DNA from: Blastococcus litoris
GTDB taxonomy: Bacteria > Actinomycetota > Actinomycetes > Mycobacteriales > Geodermatophilaceae
Direction of reading: 5' to 3'
Assembly: GCF_003075095.1 (NCBI RefSeq)
Contig: NZ_QCZF01000005.1
Span: forward strand, 186,001 to 250,000
DNA length: 64,000 bases
Shown: positions 37,096 to 46,682 of the stretch, piece after piece
Numbering within the stretch: the stretch's first letter is position 1
How the letters are laid out: every line of letters starts with the position of its first letter
The notes under the pieces: generated by a model
The model's input: only the letters and a program-made list of their open reading frames with translations
Databases searched by the model: none
What the model was told of the DNA's origin: nothing
Translations under genes and position numbers: made by a program

Positions 37096-37425
37096 TCAGA
37101 CCTCGCGATGGGCGCCGAGCTCGAGTGCCAGCACCCCGACGACGATCAGTCCCATCCCGAGCAGTTGCACGGTGGTGAGCCGCTCGCCCAGGAAGACCGC
37201 ACCGATCACGGCGATCGACACGATGGCGACGGCGGACCACAGGGCGTAGACGACCGCCACCTCGAACCCGCGCTGCAAGACCAACGACAGCAGGAAGAAG
37301 GAGACCCCATACCCGCCCAGCACCAGGAGGCTCGGCACGAGCCGGCTGAAGCCCTCGGTGGCCCTCAGTGACAAAGTCGCCATGATCTCGACGGCGATCG
37401 CCAGTGCCAGCAAACCGTACGTCAT
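37096..37425 (-). CDS. SMR-family small multidrug efflux protein
   Basis: 109 residues with four hydrophobic helices and the SMR membrane-embedded glutamate (MTYGLLALAIAVEIMATLSL, Glu13). The position matches Glu14 of EmrE, which favours the ATG at 37425 over the GTG at 37437. The WSAVAIVSIAVIGAVFLGE block is also typical. SMR proteins export cations by proton antiport. In Arthrobacter the SMR pair NepAB exports nicotine breakdown products; here only one subunit is present, so it would act as a homodimer or with a partner elsewhere. Confidence 0.88.
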   Translation of the reverse strand: MTYGLLALAIAVEIMATLSLRATEGFSRLVPSLLVLGGYGVSFFLLSLVLQRGFEVAVVYALWSAVAIVSIAVIGAVFLGERLTTVQLLGMGLIVVGVLALELGAHREV

Positions 37426-37925
37426 CAAGCCCGTCACCCAGCCTCCGCTCCGTGTCAGCCCACGCGTCCCGCTGTGGCCCGGCCGTATGGCTCGCTGTCC
37501 GAGCCGGTTCCCGCCCTTCGCCGCTCGGAGCGAGGTCCGCGTGTGCGTCGTGCGCACCGCTTCAACACTTGCCGAGCACTGCCAGGTGGCTCTCCCGCAG
37601 GCGCGAGATGCCACCGGCCAACCGTCCCCCGTCTGGCCGTACGACGGCATGCCGGAATCCGGCAGACAGCGCTCCCGTCTAGTCCATGTCAGGCAATGAC
37701 CGGCCTCCCTTCGCCTCGCTAGTGTCCGAGGGCCCGACGATCTCTTCACCTGTGGATCCACCGGGTCTCGTGGCGCTTGCTCCTCGGGGGAGACCAAGAA
37801 CGTTCGATCGAGAGCCGATCGGTACAGGCAGATCCCTCCGTGGAGGTCAGCCGGTCGGCCCTCGCAACAGTGGCATCGGCCTCCGGACGACCGTCCGGAC
37901 AGCCGTCTCTTCACAGGAGGTCGTC
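37426..37925. other. Divergent promoter region, SMR pump / dehydrogenase
   Basis: 500 bp without a supported gene. Its main feature is the perfect palindrome at 37650-37664 that contains the regulon core. AGGAGG at 37915-37920 is the ribosome site for the GTG at 37926. Confidence 0.5.
37650..37664. promoter_or_regulatory. Perfect palindrome with the regulon core
   Basis: TGCCGGAATCCGGCA is fully palindromic about a central A and contains CGGAATCCG, the core of the element at 6108, 9308 and 24417. It lies 225 bp from the SMR start and 262 bp from the dehydrogenase start. Confidence 0.5.
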
Positions 37926-38801
37926 GTGATCGCAGTCCTCGGCACGGGTTCCATGGGAGCGGCCATCGCGGAGGGCCTGATCACTTCCGGCCATGCCGTC
38001 ACCGTGTACAACCGCACCCGGGAGAAGACCGTCCCTCTCGAGAAGCTCGGTGCTCGCGTTGCAGAGTCGTCTGCAGGCGCTCTGCATGCTTGCGAGTCCG
38101 CGATCATCGTTCTTCCCGATGCGACTTCCACGCGCGAGTTGCTGCTCGAACCCTCGACTGCCGCGGCTCTCGACGGCAAGAGGGTACTCAACGTCGCGCA
38201 CACCTCCGCGGCCGAGATCGTCGAGCTGGCCGAGGACGTCCGCGGGCACGGTGGCCGGCTCGCCGAAGTCAATGTCACCGTCTATCCGGAACCCGTGCGG
38301 TCGCACTCAGGGCACTTCAACGTCGCCGCTGACGACGAGGATGCGGAGTACTGGACTGTTCTCCTCGGCGCACTTGGAGAGCACGTGCACTTCGTGGGCC
38401 CCGTCGGAAACGCCTCGCACGCCGAATTCGCCCTCTGGCTGAGTTACATGTTCAACCCCGTTGCCGTGGCCTACTCGGCTGCGGCGTTCAAGGCCCTCGG
38501 GTTGCCTCATGAGGCGCTCATCTCGGCGCTCACTGACAATCCGACGCTACGGGTCACAGGAGCGGAGTCTTACATCCCGCAGATGATCTCGCGGGCATAT
38601 GCGACGGATACTTTCTCGGTCGACAACTTCGCACACTCGGCCGGCCTGGTCATGCGAGACGCCGGACAACTAGGTCTGCCCACCTCACCGTTCGCGGACA
38701 TTCTCGAGTTGTTCCTCGCTGCATCGCGCAGGGGTCACGGCGGTGATGACGTCTCGGCCGTCTTCGAAGTGATTGCGGGCAGCTCGTCTGGCCCGAGGTG
38801 A
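37926..38801 (+). CDS. NAD(P)-binding 6PGDH/HIBADH-superfamily oxidoreductase, imine-reductase-like
   Basis: 291 residues from GTG 37926 (AGGAGG, 5-base spacer). N-terminal Rossmann motif VLGTGSMGAAIAEGL and VTVYNRTREKT, then a helical C-terminal domain. It belongs to the beta-hydroxyacid dehydrogenase superfamily that also holds imine reductases. It shares the NRT.K signature with the gene at 51738 but lacks the clear imine-reductase central block seen there. Reduction of a cyclic imine from pyrrolidine oxidation is an attractive guess; a hydroxyacid dehydrogenase is the alternative. Confidence 0.75.
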   Translation: MIAVLGTGSMGAAIAEGLITSGHAVTVYNRTREKTVPLEKLGARVAESSAGALHACESAIIVLPDATSTRELLLEPSTAAALDGKRVLNVAHTSAAEIVELAEDVRGHGGRLAEVNVTVYPEPVRSHSGHFNVAADDEDAEYWTVLLGALGEHVHFVGPVGNASHAEFALWLSYMFNPVAVAYSAAAFKALGLPHEALISALTDNPTLRVTGAESYIPQMISRAYATDTFSVDNFAHSAGLVMRDAGQLGLPTSPFADILELFLAASRRGHGGDDVSAVFEVIAGSSSGPR

Positions 38802-39115
38802 TCGTGCGGAGGGTTGCCGCAGGTCCCGCTCAAAGGGAGTCAGCCAGGTCGGCGACTGCGGCCGGCCGGGATGGACGGCCGAGCTGGACAAAGCCTGACC
38901 ACGTCGAAGGCACGGTCGGGCCCCGGACCACCGCTGGCGAGTGCGCTGATCTGCGTGAGGTGCTCGGACATTGCTGGGCAGGAAGATGATGCAACATCTC
39001 GCCGGAGTGGTGTCTCGAACCTGATCGGCGTCGAGGGCGCCTCGCCGGCGCGGAGGCGCCGACACCCATGCGAACACGGTGGAGCAGGGGGGCCGAGGAA
39101 TAGGATGACGAGCCC
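38802..39115. other. Intergenic region before the third PucR regulator
   Basis: 314 bp, no supported gene. A stem with perfect 8-bp arms GGCGCCTC / GAGGCGCC at 39036-39060 sits about 55 bp upstream of the regulator ATG and could lie in its leader transcript. No copy of the recurrent element. Confidence 0.35.
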
Positions 39116-40654
39116 ATGGGCATCACGGTCAACGAGCTCGTCGCTCTCCCATCCGTGGGCACCCGGTTTCTCGCCGGTCGCTCCGGGGCGGACCGAGCGG
39201 TGCAATGGGCGCACACGTGCGAGCTGCCCGACCCGTGGAAATGGCTGGGCACAGGAGATCTTCTGCTGTCCGACGGGTACAACTTCCCCAGCGACGCAGC
39301 GGGGCAGGTCCGCTTCCTCGAAGAGCTCGCGCACGCGGCGTTGTCGGGGCTCGCGCTCGCCGAGGGAATGCACGCGGCGCCCTTGACGCACGAGGCGATA
39401 GCGGCAGCAGATGCCTTGGCCTTCCCGGTCCTCGAGACGGCGTACGCCGTCCCGTTCGTGACCCTCGTGCGCACTGTCGCCGACAGCAACAGTCTGGAAG
39501 CCAGCGCCCGGCTCGGCAAGATCATCCGCATGTACGACATCCTCCGGCGGTCGCATCAGGCGAACTTCCGCGGGGACCCCCTGCTGGACCAGCTCAGCCG
39601 GGACGCCCGGATTCGTCTGCACGTCCTCGACCCCCAGACGGGGAAGTCCCTCCTGCCGACCGAGGTGCCGATCGCCCCTTCTCTGTGCCGGGCGGTGCTC
39701 GACAGCGTCCGGGATTCCGGTGAGCCGCTGCCGACATTCATCCGGGTGACGGTCTCAGGGCAGTCAGCTCTCGCCCTTCCCGTCGGTACCGGTGAGAAGG
39801 CGGTGTTGCTGGCCGAGCCCCTGTCTGCTGGGGCGACCTTGGACCTCGTGGTGTTGCAGCACCTGGCGACGATCGCCCACCTCGAGGTCGAGCGTCGTAC
39901 GGCCATGGCGCTCCGCCGCACTGAAGCCGGCGGGCGGCTGTTGGCCCAGCTGCTCGACGGGACCGTCGACGTCGACACCGCGGAGGCGCGGTTGGCCGCC
40001 CTGGGTCTGGCTCGCAAACCATGGCGTGCCGCCTGCATCCGGACCTCGGCTCAGGCGGATCACGACGCGGTCCAACTGCGGCTGACCTCGGCGAGGATCC
40101 CGCACTTGGTGATTCGTCGGGCCGACGAAGTGCTGGCACTGCTACCGGACGAGTGCGCCACGACGGACCTCTTCGACTTCGAGGGGGATAGCCGGGTCTC
40201 GGCCGGTATCAGCCAGGCCGTGCACACCGTGAAGGCGGTGGGGGATGCGGCGCGCCAAGCGCGGTGGGCCATGGAGGCGTCCCGGAGCGAGGGGCGCAAC
40301 GTCGTGTTCTACGGCGAGCAGGTGCCCGCATTCATGCCCAGAACCGTCACGGAGGGAGCGGCTCTGGTGACCCGCATTCTCGGTCCCCTCATCACCTACG
40401 ACAGCGAGAACGACTCGCAACTCGTGCACTCGCTGCGCGTGTTCCTCGACAGCAACCGGTCGTGGAAGGGCGGTGCCGAGCGTCTCGGCATCCATCGCCA
40501 GACCTTGGTGTACCGGATGCGGCGGGTCGAGGAGCTCACCGGTCGCCACCTGCAGAGCCTGCAGGACCAGACGGACCTCTACCTGGCCCTGAAAACCCTG
40601 CAACTGCTCGGAGGAGAGGTCCCCGTTCAGACCTCGACGGCCCGGCCTGAGTAG
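39116..40654 (+). CDS. PucR-family transcriptional regulator with N-terminal PucR domain
   Basis: 512 residues with the full PucR layout: N-terminal purine-catabolism-like sensor domain (TVNELVALPSVGTRFLAGRS, residues 4-125), a middle GAF/GGDEF-like part and the C-terminal helix-turn-helix FLDSNRSWKGGAERLGIHRQ (about 442-500). It differs from the 23152 and window-start regulators, which lack the sensor domain, so it is a separate lineage. The convergent neighbour is the intact DAO-family oxidase and the nearby divergon holds mabO and folD. It may respond to a purine-like or amine catabolite. Confidence 0.88.
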   Translation: MGITVNELVALPSVGTRFLAGRSGADRAVQWAHTCELPDPWKWLGTGDLLLSDGYNFPSDAAGQVRFLEELAHAALSGLALAEGMHAAPLTHEAIAAADALAFPVLETAYAVPFVTLVRTVADSNSLEASARLGKIIRMYDILRRSHQANFRGDPLLDQLSRDARIRLHVLDPQTGKSLLPTEVPIAPSLCRAVLDSVRDSGEPLPTFIRVTVSGQSALALPVGTGEKAVLLAEPLSAGATLDLVVLQHLATIAHLEVERRTAMALRRTEAGGRLLAQLLDGTVDVDTAEARLAALGLARKPWRAACIRTSAQADHDAVQLRLTSARIPHLVIRRADEVLALLPDECATTDLFDFEGDSRVSAGISQAVHTVKAVGDAARQARWAMEASRSEGRNVVFYGEQVPAFMPRTVTEGAALVTRILGPLITYDSENDSQLVHSLRVFLDSNRSWKGGAERLGIHRQTLVYRMRRVEELTGRHLQSLQDQTDLYLALKTLQLLGGEVPVQTSTARPE

Positions 40655-40700
40655 CCGGCGGTTCCGCGGTCGCCCGATCCGCTGACGAGGCGCCGGACCG

Positions 40701-42110
40701 TCAGCCGACGAAACTGGTCGGGTCGAGGCTCGCCAAGAAGGTCGCCACGCGCGATGGCTTGCGGCCGCTGTCCTCCGCGACCTCCTTGCTCGCGAGCGCG
40801 GTCCGCACGACCCGGCCGCCGACGTATCGGATCGGCTCCGGCGGCAGCCACATCTTCGGCTTGCGGACCATCGGGCTGTTCGACCACTCGTCGTCTGCAC
40901 CGAGCAGCAGCGACGCCATGATCCGGCCGCCGAGGCCGGACGGTCCCACGCCGTTGCCGGAGAACCCGACTCCGTAGACCACTCGGGGGTCCCCACCGAG
41001 CCGTCCGAAGAACGGCAGTGCGTCGCTGGAGTAGTCGACCGGCCCGGACCACGCGTGGGTGATGTCGGTGTTCGCGGTGGCGGGGTACATCCGCGTCAGG
41101 TGGGCGTGCACATCGGCGGGGCGGCTGTTCCTTGACCACTCCTCGCGATCAATGCGGCCGCGGAACGCCAGCCGGCCTCCGCCCTTCCCGAAAACGATGC
41201 GGCCGTCATCGGTCGACCGGTAGTAGTGCACCAGCCGCCTCGAGTCCGAGATCGCCAGGCCCTCGGGCAGCGCGGACCCCTCCAGCAGCCGCGGGACCGG
41301 CGCGGTCGCGATGACGTCACTGCCGAGGACGATCAGGTGCCGGCGGATCTCCCGGAATCGGGCCAGCCAGGCACTCGTGGCCAGCGCCACCCGCTGCGCG
41401 AGCAGCGTGCCGCCGGGGGATGTGAGGGTCACGCCCTCCGTACCGCGGTGCAGCCCGGTCATGGGGGAGTGCTCCCAGACGTGGATGCCGGCCGCGATGG
41501 CGGCCGCCCGCAACCCCCGGACCAGACCCGCCGGCTGGATGGTCGCGACGCCTGCCTCGAAGACGCCGCCCAGGTGTTGATCGCTGCCACTCATCTCGGC
41601 GACCTCGGCGGCGCTCATTTCCTTGAACGGTTCGGCGCCCAGGGCGGCGAGGTGGTCGAGCGTCGCCTGCCAGCTGTCCATCTGGCTGGTGTTGGTCGCT
41701 GCCCACAGCCAGCCCGACGGCTTGAAGGCCGCGTCGATGCCGTGTCGGCGGCAGAAGTCGCCGATGTCCCGGACCGCCGCCTCCGAGGCTGCCGCCATCC
41801 GCAGCGCGTCGCTGGTGCCCATGACCTTCGCGAGCGTCTTGACCTTCGGCCACCAGGTCATGGCGAACCCACCGTTGACGCCGCTCGCACCCGAGCCGCA
41901 GACGTCGGCCTCGAGCACGGCTACGTCCAGCGAGGGATCCTGCTCCTTCGCCCGGATCGCCGTCCACAGACCGGTCAGGCCGCCGCCCACGACGCAGACG
42001 TCGACCTTCCGCGAACCGAGCAGGGCCGTGCCAGTACCGCTCTCGCGGGCCAGCGTCTCCTGCATCCAGAGGGAGCGCGCCGCGGGCGGGAGTTCGGACG
42101 ACTGTGACAT
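40701..42110 (-). CDS. DAO-family FAD-dependent amine oxidoreductase
   Basis: 469 residues. FAD motif CVVGGGLTGLWTAIRA, then CGSGASGVNGG, VFGKGGGRLAF, GFSGNGVGPSGLGGRI and a C-terminal WLPPEPIRYVGGRVV. Similar in plan to gamma-glutamylputrescine oxidase and other DAO-family amine oxidases. It is the intact paralogue of the frameshifted gene at 6440-7866. It lies downstream of purU on the same strand (160 bp gap), in the operon region for methylaminobutanoate breakdown, so oxidation of 4-aminobutanoate-like or methylated amines is plausible. Confidence 0.82.
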   Translation of the reverse strand: MSQSSELPPAARSLWMQETLARESGTGTALLGSRKVDVCVVGGGLTGLWTAIRAKEQDPSLDVAVLEADVCGSGASGVNGGFAMTWWPKVKTLAKVMGTSDALRMAAASEAAVRDIGDFCRRHGIDAAFKPSGWLWAATNTSQMDSWQATLDHLAALGAEPFKEMSAAEVAEMSGSDQHLGGVFEAGVATIQPAGLVRGLRAAAIAAGIHVWEHSPMTGLHRGTEGVTLTSPGGTLLAQRVALATSAWLARFREIRRHLIVLGSDVIATAPVPRLLEGSALPEGLAISDSRRLVHYYRSTDDGRIVFGKGGGRLAFRGRIDREEWSRNSRPADVHAHLTRMYPATANTDITHAWSGPVDYSSDALPFFGRLGGDPRVVYGVGFSGNGVGPSGLGGRIMASLLLGADDEWSNSPMVRKPKMWLPPEPIRYVGGRVVRTALASKEVAEDSGRKPSRVATFLASLDPTSFVG

Positions 42111-42269
42111 AGGACTTCCTCACACGAGCTGCCGGGGGAACACCGCAACTGTCGCTGCAGCGGTGGAGCCGCAGCAATGCGCTCGGGATGCCAACCTGTG
42201 ACAGGGATCTGTGCACGTGTACAAACGATCAACGGGGTCCGAGCGTGGTCGGTCAGCACGGGGAACGCG

Positions 42270-43121
42270 TCAGCGGAAGACGACCGTCTTGCTGCCGTCG
42301 ATGAACACCCGCTGCTGGGCGTGCGCGGTGACCGCGCGTGCGAGAGCCAGCGCCTCGATGTCCCGGCCGACGGCTGTGAGGTCGGCAGCCGAGAGATTGT
42401 GGTCCACTCGGGTGAAGTCCTGCTCGATGATCGGGCCCTCGTCCAGGTCGGCCGTGACGTAGTGCGCGGTCGCGCCGATCACCTTGACGCCGCGGGCGTG
42501 GGCCTGGAAGTAGGGCCGAGCGCCCTTGAAGCTCGGCAGCAGGCTGTGGTGGATGTTGATCGCACGTCCGTGCAGTTCGGCGCACAGCATGTTCGACAGG
42601 ATCTGCATGTAGCGCGCGAGCACCACGGTGTCGGCCTCGTACTCATCCACGAGGCGGCGCAGCTCGTCCTCGGCCTGCGACTTGGTCTCCGCTGTGACAG
42701 GGACGTGGTGGAACGGAACGCCGTGCCACTCCACCAACCCACGTAGGTCGTCGTGGTTGGAGACGACGGCGACGATCTTCGCGGGGAGCGCACCGGTTCG
42801 CATCCGGTGGAGCAGGTCGTTGAGGCAGTGGTCATGCCGGGACACCATGACGAGCAATCGGTGCGGAGCTGTGGTGTCGTGGAGACTCCAGTTCATCGCG
42901 AACCGCTCGGCCACCTCCTCGAACGCGGAGCGCAACTCGTCCACCTTGACATCGTCGATGCTGCCGGCGTGGACACGCATGAAGAACAGCCCGGTGTCCT
43001 CGTCACCGAACTGCTGGCTGTCCCGGATGGTGAACCCGCGATCGGCGAGGAAGCCGGCCACAGTGGCCACGATGCCGGGGCGGTCCACGCAGGAAAGCTT
43101 CAGGACGACGTCGGTGTTCAA
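42270..43121 (-). CDS. purU: Formyltetrahydrofolate deformylase PurU
   Basis: 283 residues: N-terminal ACT domain (LKLSCVDRPGIVATVAGFLA, about 6-80) and C-terminal formyltransferase-like domain with INIHHSLLPSFKGARPY and GATAHYVTADLDEGPIIEQD, the latter carrying catalytic His and Asp. It hydrolyses 10-formyl-THF to formate and THF. It overlaps mabO by 4 bp, as in the pAO1 nicotine cluster, where mabO, folD and purU recycle the tetrahydrofolate loaded with the N-methyl group. Confidence 0.95.
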   Translation of the reverse strand: MNTDVVLKLSCVDRPGIVATVAGFLADRGFTIRDSQQFGDEDTGLFFMRVHAGSIDDVKVDELRSAFEEVAERFAMNWSLHDTTAPHRLLVMVSRHDHCLNDLLHRMRTGALPAKIVAVVSNHDDLRGLVEWHGVPFHHVPVTAETKSQAEDELRRLVDEYEADTVVLARYMQILSNMLCAELHGRAINIHHSLLPSFKGARPYFQAHARGVKVIGATAHYVTADLDEGPIIEQDFTRVDHNLSAADLTAVGRDIEALALARAVTAHAQQRVFIDGSKTVVFR

Positions 43122-45562
43122 CTCTTCGGCCTCTCGGACTTAGGGTCGTACATGGGGCGGAGGGAGGCCTTCGCCGGCACCCGGCGGTCCGCCACCTCGA
43201 TCGCATAGGGGGCAGCTTCGAACCAGCCCCGCTCCACCGGTCCGGGAGCGGACACCCAGCCGAGAGCCACGGCTCCGCCGAGGGTGTGGCCGTACTGCGC
43301 CGATGCGACCCGGCCCACCAGATCGCCATCCCGGTAGATGGGCTCGTCGTGGAAGAGATGGGCCTCGGGCTCGTCGAGGACGAACTGGACCAGCCGGCGG
43401 GAGACGCCCGCCTCTTTGGCAGCGAGGAGCGCTTCCCGCCCGATGAAGCCACCCGGCTTGTCCCACTTGGCCGTGAAGCCGAGACCTGCCTCGAGGAGGT
43501 TGTCCGCAGACGAGACGTCGTGACCCCAGCTGCGGTAGCCCTTCTCGAGGCGCAGCGAATTCATCGCGTGGTAGCCGACAGGGCGCAGGCCGTCGCCGTC
43601 CACCCCGAAGAGCGTGTCCCAGATGTGCCGGGCGATGTCGGAGGGGATCAGCAGTTCCCAGCCGAGTTCACCGACGTAGGTGACCCGGGTGGCGCGGACG
43701 AAGCCGAAGCCGAGATCGATCTCGCGGGACGTCCCGAAGGGGAAGGCCTCGTTCGACAGGTCAGCATCCGTGAGCGGCTGGAGGAGTCGCCGCGCATTCG
43801 GGCCCATGACCGCGAGCATCGCCATCGTGCCGGTCACGTCGGCGACGGTGCAGAAGTCCTCCGGTCCGATGTGGCGGCGGAGCCGGGCGAGGTCGCGGTT
43901 CACCGTCGCCGGCCCCGACAGCACGAGGAACTGGTCCTCGGCGAGGCGGGTGACGGTGACGTCCGCCTCGATGCCGGCGTGCTCGTTCAGCCACTGCGTG
44001 TAGACGATGCGGCCGACGTCCACGGCGATGTCGTTGACCGACATGCGCTGGAGGACGCCGAGTGCGTCGCGGCCCTGGACCAGGAGCTTGCCGAACGACG
44101 AGGTGTCGATCACACCGACGTCCTCCCGGATCGCCCGGTGCTCGGCGGCGGAGTGCTCGAACCAGTTCTGCGGTCCGAAGCTGTACCGGTACTCCTTGCT
44201 CACCCCCTCGGGGGCGTACCAGTTGGCCCGCTCCCACCCCGCCAGCTCCCCGAAGACCGCACCTGCTGCTTCGGTCCGCTCGTAGAGGGGGCTGACCCGC
44301 AGGGGCCGGGCGCTCGTCCGCTGCTGGAAGGGCCAGTGGATCTCGTAGGACTCGTCGAGATACTCGACGACGCGCCGCTCGAGGAACCGGCGGTTCGTCT
44401 CGTGGCGCTGCACCCGGGCCGGATCCGTCTCCGGCAGGTCGATCGAGCTGCGGCCTTCCACGATCCAGTCCGCGAGCACCGAGCCGGCGCCAGGACCGGA
44501 GAGGAAGCCCACCGAGTTGAACCCGGCGGCCACGAAGTAGTTCTTGAGATCCGGCGCCTCACCGAGGTGGTACTGACCGTCGGGCGTGAAGCTCTCGGGA
44601 CCGCAGAAGTGCAGCCGGATGCCGGCGTCCGCCAGAACGGGCATCCGCTCCATAATCTTCTCGTAGAAGGGCCCGAGATGGTCCCAGTCCTCGGGCAGCT
44701 GGACGAAGCCCTTGCTCTGCGGGATGCCCGTGCTCGCCCACGGATAACTGCCGGGCTCGAAGAAGCCCACCATGAGCGCGCCGGCCTCGTCCTTGATGTA
44801 GGCGTACTCGTCGCCGCTCTTGACCGTCGGCAGGTTGCGCGGCAGACCGGGGATGGCCTCGGTGACGACGTAGTAGTGCGCCAGCGCTTGCAGCGGCAGC
44901 CGGACGCCGGCGGTGACTCCGAATTCGCGCCCCCACATGCCGGTGGCGTTGACGACGTACTCCGCCTCGATGTCGCCCTGATCCGTCTGCACGCCGGTGA
45001 CCCGGCCGGCCCCCGTCGTCACGCCGATGGCGGTGACGCCCTCGAGGATCTTCGCGCCGCGGGCGGAGGCGCCCCGGGCCAGCGAGATCGTGGTGTCGGT
45101 CGCGCTGCCACGACCATCGTGCGGGAAGAAGAGGCTGCCGTGGAGACCCTCCGGGTTGAGCAGCGGGTGGCGCTCGAGGGTCTGATCGACGTCCAGCAGG
45201 GTCGCTTCGACCCCGCTTCCGCGCACCGCGCTCGCCTGGTGGCGCAGTTCGTCCATGCGTTCCGGCGAGGCCGCGACGTTCAGGGTTCCGGTTTCCACGA
45301 AACCCGTGGCGAAGCCCGTGTCCTGCTCCAGGTTCTTGAAAATCTCGAGACTGCGCTTGACGATGCGACGCGTCCCGTCCGTGCCTCGCGCCTGGGTGAC
45401 CAGGCCCGCCGCGTGCCAGGTGGTGCCCGAGGTCAGGGTGTTCATCTCGAGCAGCACCACGTCAGTCCAGCCGTGGCGGGCGAGGTGGTAGGCCGTGCTG
45501 GTCCCGATGATGCCGCCGCCGACGATGACGACCTGTGCTCGTGCCGGCAGTAGTGGCGCCAT
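43118..45562 (-). CDS. mabO: 4-methylaminobutanoate oxidase (formaldehyde-forming) MabO
   Basis: 814 residues from ATG 45562 with a strong GAAGGAGGAGG ribosome site. N-terminal FAD domain ([18 protein letters not shown]) with the TWHAAG motif, where His50 is the expected covalent flavin ligand as in the Arthrobacter enzyme (His67). Residues about 430-700 and 720-810 are the folate-binding GCV_T domains ([27 protein letters not shown]). Such enzymes demethylate the N-methylated amino acid and give methylene-THF. Dimethylglycine or sarcosine dehydrogenase is the alternative; coupling to purU, divergence from folD, and the hydrolase at 9494 favour methylaminobutanoate. Confidence 0.88.
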   Translation of the reverse strand: MAPLLPARAQVVIVGGGIIGTSTAYHLARHGWTDVVLLEMNTLTSGTTWHAAGLVTQARGTDGTRRIVKRSLEIFKNLEQDTGFATGFVETGTLNVAASPERMDELRHQASAVRGSGVEATLLDVDQTLERHPLLNPEGLHGSLFFPHDGRGSATDTTISLARGASARGAKILEGVTAIGVTTGAGRVTGVQTDQGDIEAEYVVNATGMWGREFGVTAGVRLPLQALAHYYVVTEAIPGLPRNLPTVKSGDEYAYIKDEAGALMVGFFEPGSYPWASTGIPQSKGFVQLPEDWDHLGPFYEKIMERMPVLADAGIRLHFCGPESFTPDGQYHLGEAPDLKNYFVAAGFNSVGFLSGPGAGSVLADWIVEGRSSIDLPETDPARVQRHETNRRFLERRVVEYLDESYEIHWPFQQRTSARPLRVSPLYERTEAAGAVFGELAGWERANWYAPEGVSKEYRYSFGPQNWFEHSAAEHRAIREDVGVIDTSSFGKLLVQGRDALGVLQRMSVNDIAVDVGRIVYTQWLNEHAGIEADVTVTRLAEDQFLVLSGPATVNRDLARLRRHIGPEDFCTVADVTGTMAMLAVMGPNARRLLQPLTDADLSNEAFPFGTSREIDLGFGFVRATRVTYVGELGWELLIPSDIARHIWDTLFGVDGDGLRPVGYHAMNSLRLEKGYRSWGHDVSSADNLLEAGLGFTAKWDKPGGFIGREALLAAKEAGVSRRLVQFVLDEPEAHLFHDEPIYRDGDLVGRVASAQYGHTLGGAVALGWVSAPGPVERGWFEAAPYAIEVADRRVPAKASLRPMYDPKSERPKS

Positions 45563-45779
45563 GGCCTCCTCCTTCGTTGCCGACCCACGGTTCTCGCGCG
45601 GCGCCACGCCAGCAATGCCCCATGTGTCTGAACGGGGCCGCCGAGCCTGTTCGATCGTCCAATTCCCAGCCGAGGTGCGGACCCATGACATTGAGTCGGC
45701 AAGGGGGCCGCCGAACCAGCGGCACGGCGGCTGGCATGCGTGTGGCGCGACAGCACGCCCAGGAAGGGCCCACGGACCG

Positions 45780-46682
45780 ATGAATTCGAAAGCGGCCGTC
45801 ATCGACGGCAACCTCGCGGCGGGCGAGATCAAGGCGGAGCTCCGTGCGCGCGTCGAGCGACTCGCTGCTGTTGGGCGCCGACCCGGTCTGGGCACGATCC
45901 TGGTCGGCGACGATGCCGGATCACGGTCCTACGTGGCTGGCAAGCATCGGGACTGCGCCGAGATCGGGATCGAGTCGATCCGGGTCGAGTTCCCGGAGGA
46001 CGTCACGCAGTCGGAGCTGGTCCTGGCCGTCGAGGAGCTCAACCGAGATCCGCGCTGCTCGGGCTTCATCGTCCAGCTCCCTCTGCCGCCGCACGTGGAC
46101 ATGAGAGCGGTCCTCCGCGCGATCGATCCCGATAAGGATGCGGACGGATTGCACCCCATCAACCTGGGGCGACTCGTCTTGGGCGAGTCCGGGACCGTGC
46201 CGTGCACTCCTCAGGGCATCCTGGAACTGCTCCGTCGCAACGACGTACCGATCACGGGAGCCCAGTTCTGCGTGATCGGCTGCGGGACGACCGTGGGACG
46301 TCCCCTGGGGCTCATGCTGACCCGTCCCACCGAGCATGCGACGGTCACTCTGTGCCACGAGGCGACGGTGGACGTTGCGGCTCACACGCGCGTCGCCGAT
46401 GTGGTGATCGCTGCGGCCGGAGTCGCACACCTCGTGAAGCCCTACTGGGTGAGACCGGGCGCGACAGTGCTCTCCGTGGGCATCACGCGCACGGTCGAGG
46501 GCATCCTCGGTGACGTCCATCCGGGCGTCGAAGAGGTGGCGGGGAAGTGGACTCGGGCGACCGGCGGTGTGGGGCCCATGACGCGGGCCATGCTGCTGCG
46601 CAACGTCGTCGACCTAGCCGAACGCCGCGCAGCCGCCGCCGAACGGCCCGTCCCGTCGATCACCTTGCGGCAAGGAAGGTGA
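45780..46682 (+). CDS. folD: Methylene-THF dehydrogenase/cyclohydrolase FolD
   Basis: 300 residues. Catalytic [14 protein letters not shown] (the Lys), [36 protein letters not shown] and the NADP motif [14 protein letters not shown], a variant of the usual GRSxxVGxP. It oxidises methylene-THF from MabO to formyl-THF, which PurU then cleaves. Divergent from mabO across 217 bp, so the three genes share a control region. As part of the cluster it is probably an extra copy to the housekeeping gene. Confidence 0.93.
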   Translation: MNSKAAVIDGNLAAGEIKAELRARVERLAAVGRRPGLGTILVGDDAGSRSYVAGKHRDCAEIGIESIRVEFPEDVTQSELVLAVEELNRDPRCSGFIVQLPLPPHVDMRAVLRAIDPDKDADGLHPINLGRLVLGESGTVPCTPQGILELLRRNDVPITGAQFCVIGCGTTVGRPLGLMLTRPTEHATVTLCHEATVDVAAHTRVADVVIAAAGVAHLVKPYWVRPGATVLSVGITRTVEGILGDVHPGVEEVAGKWTRATGGVGPMTRAMLLRNVVDLAERRAAAAERPVPSITLRQGR

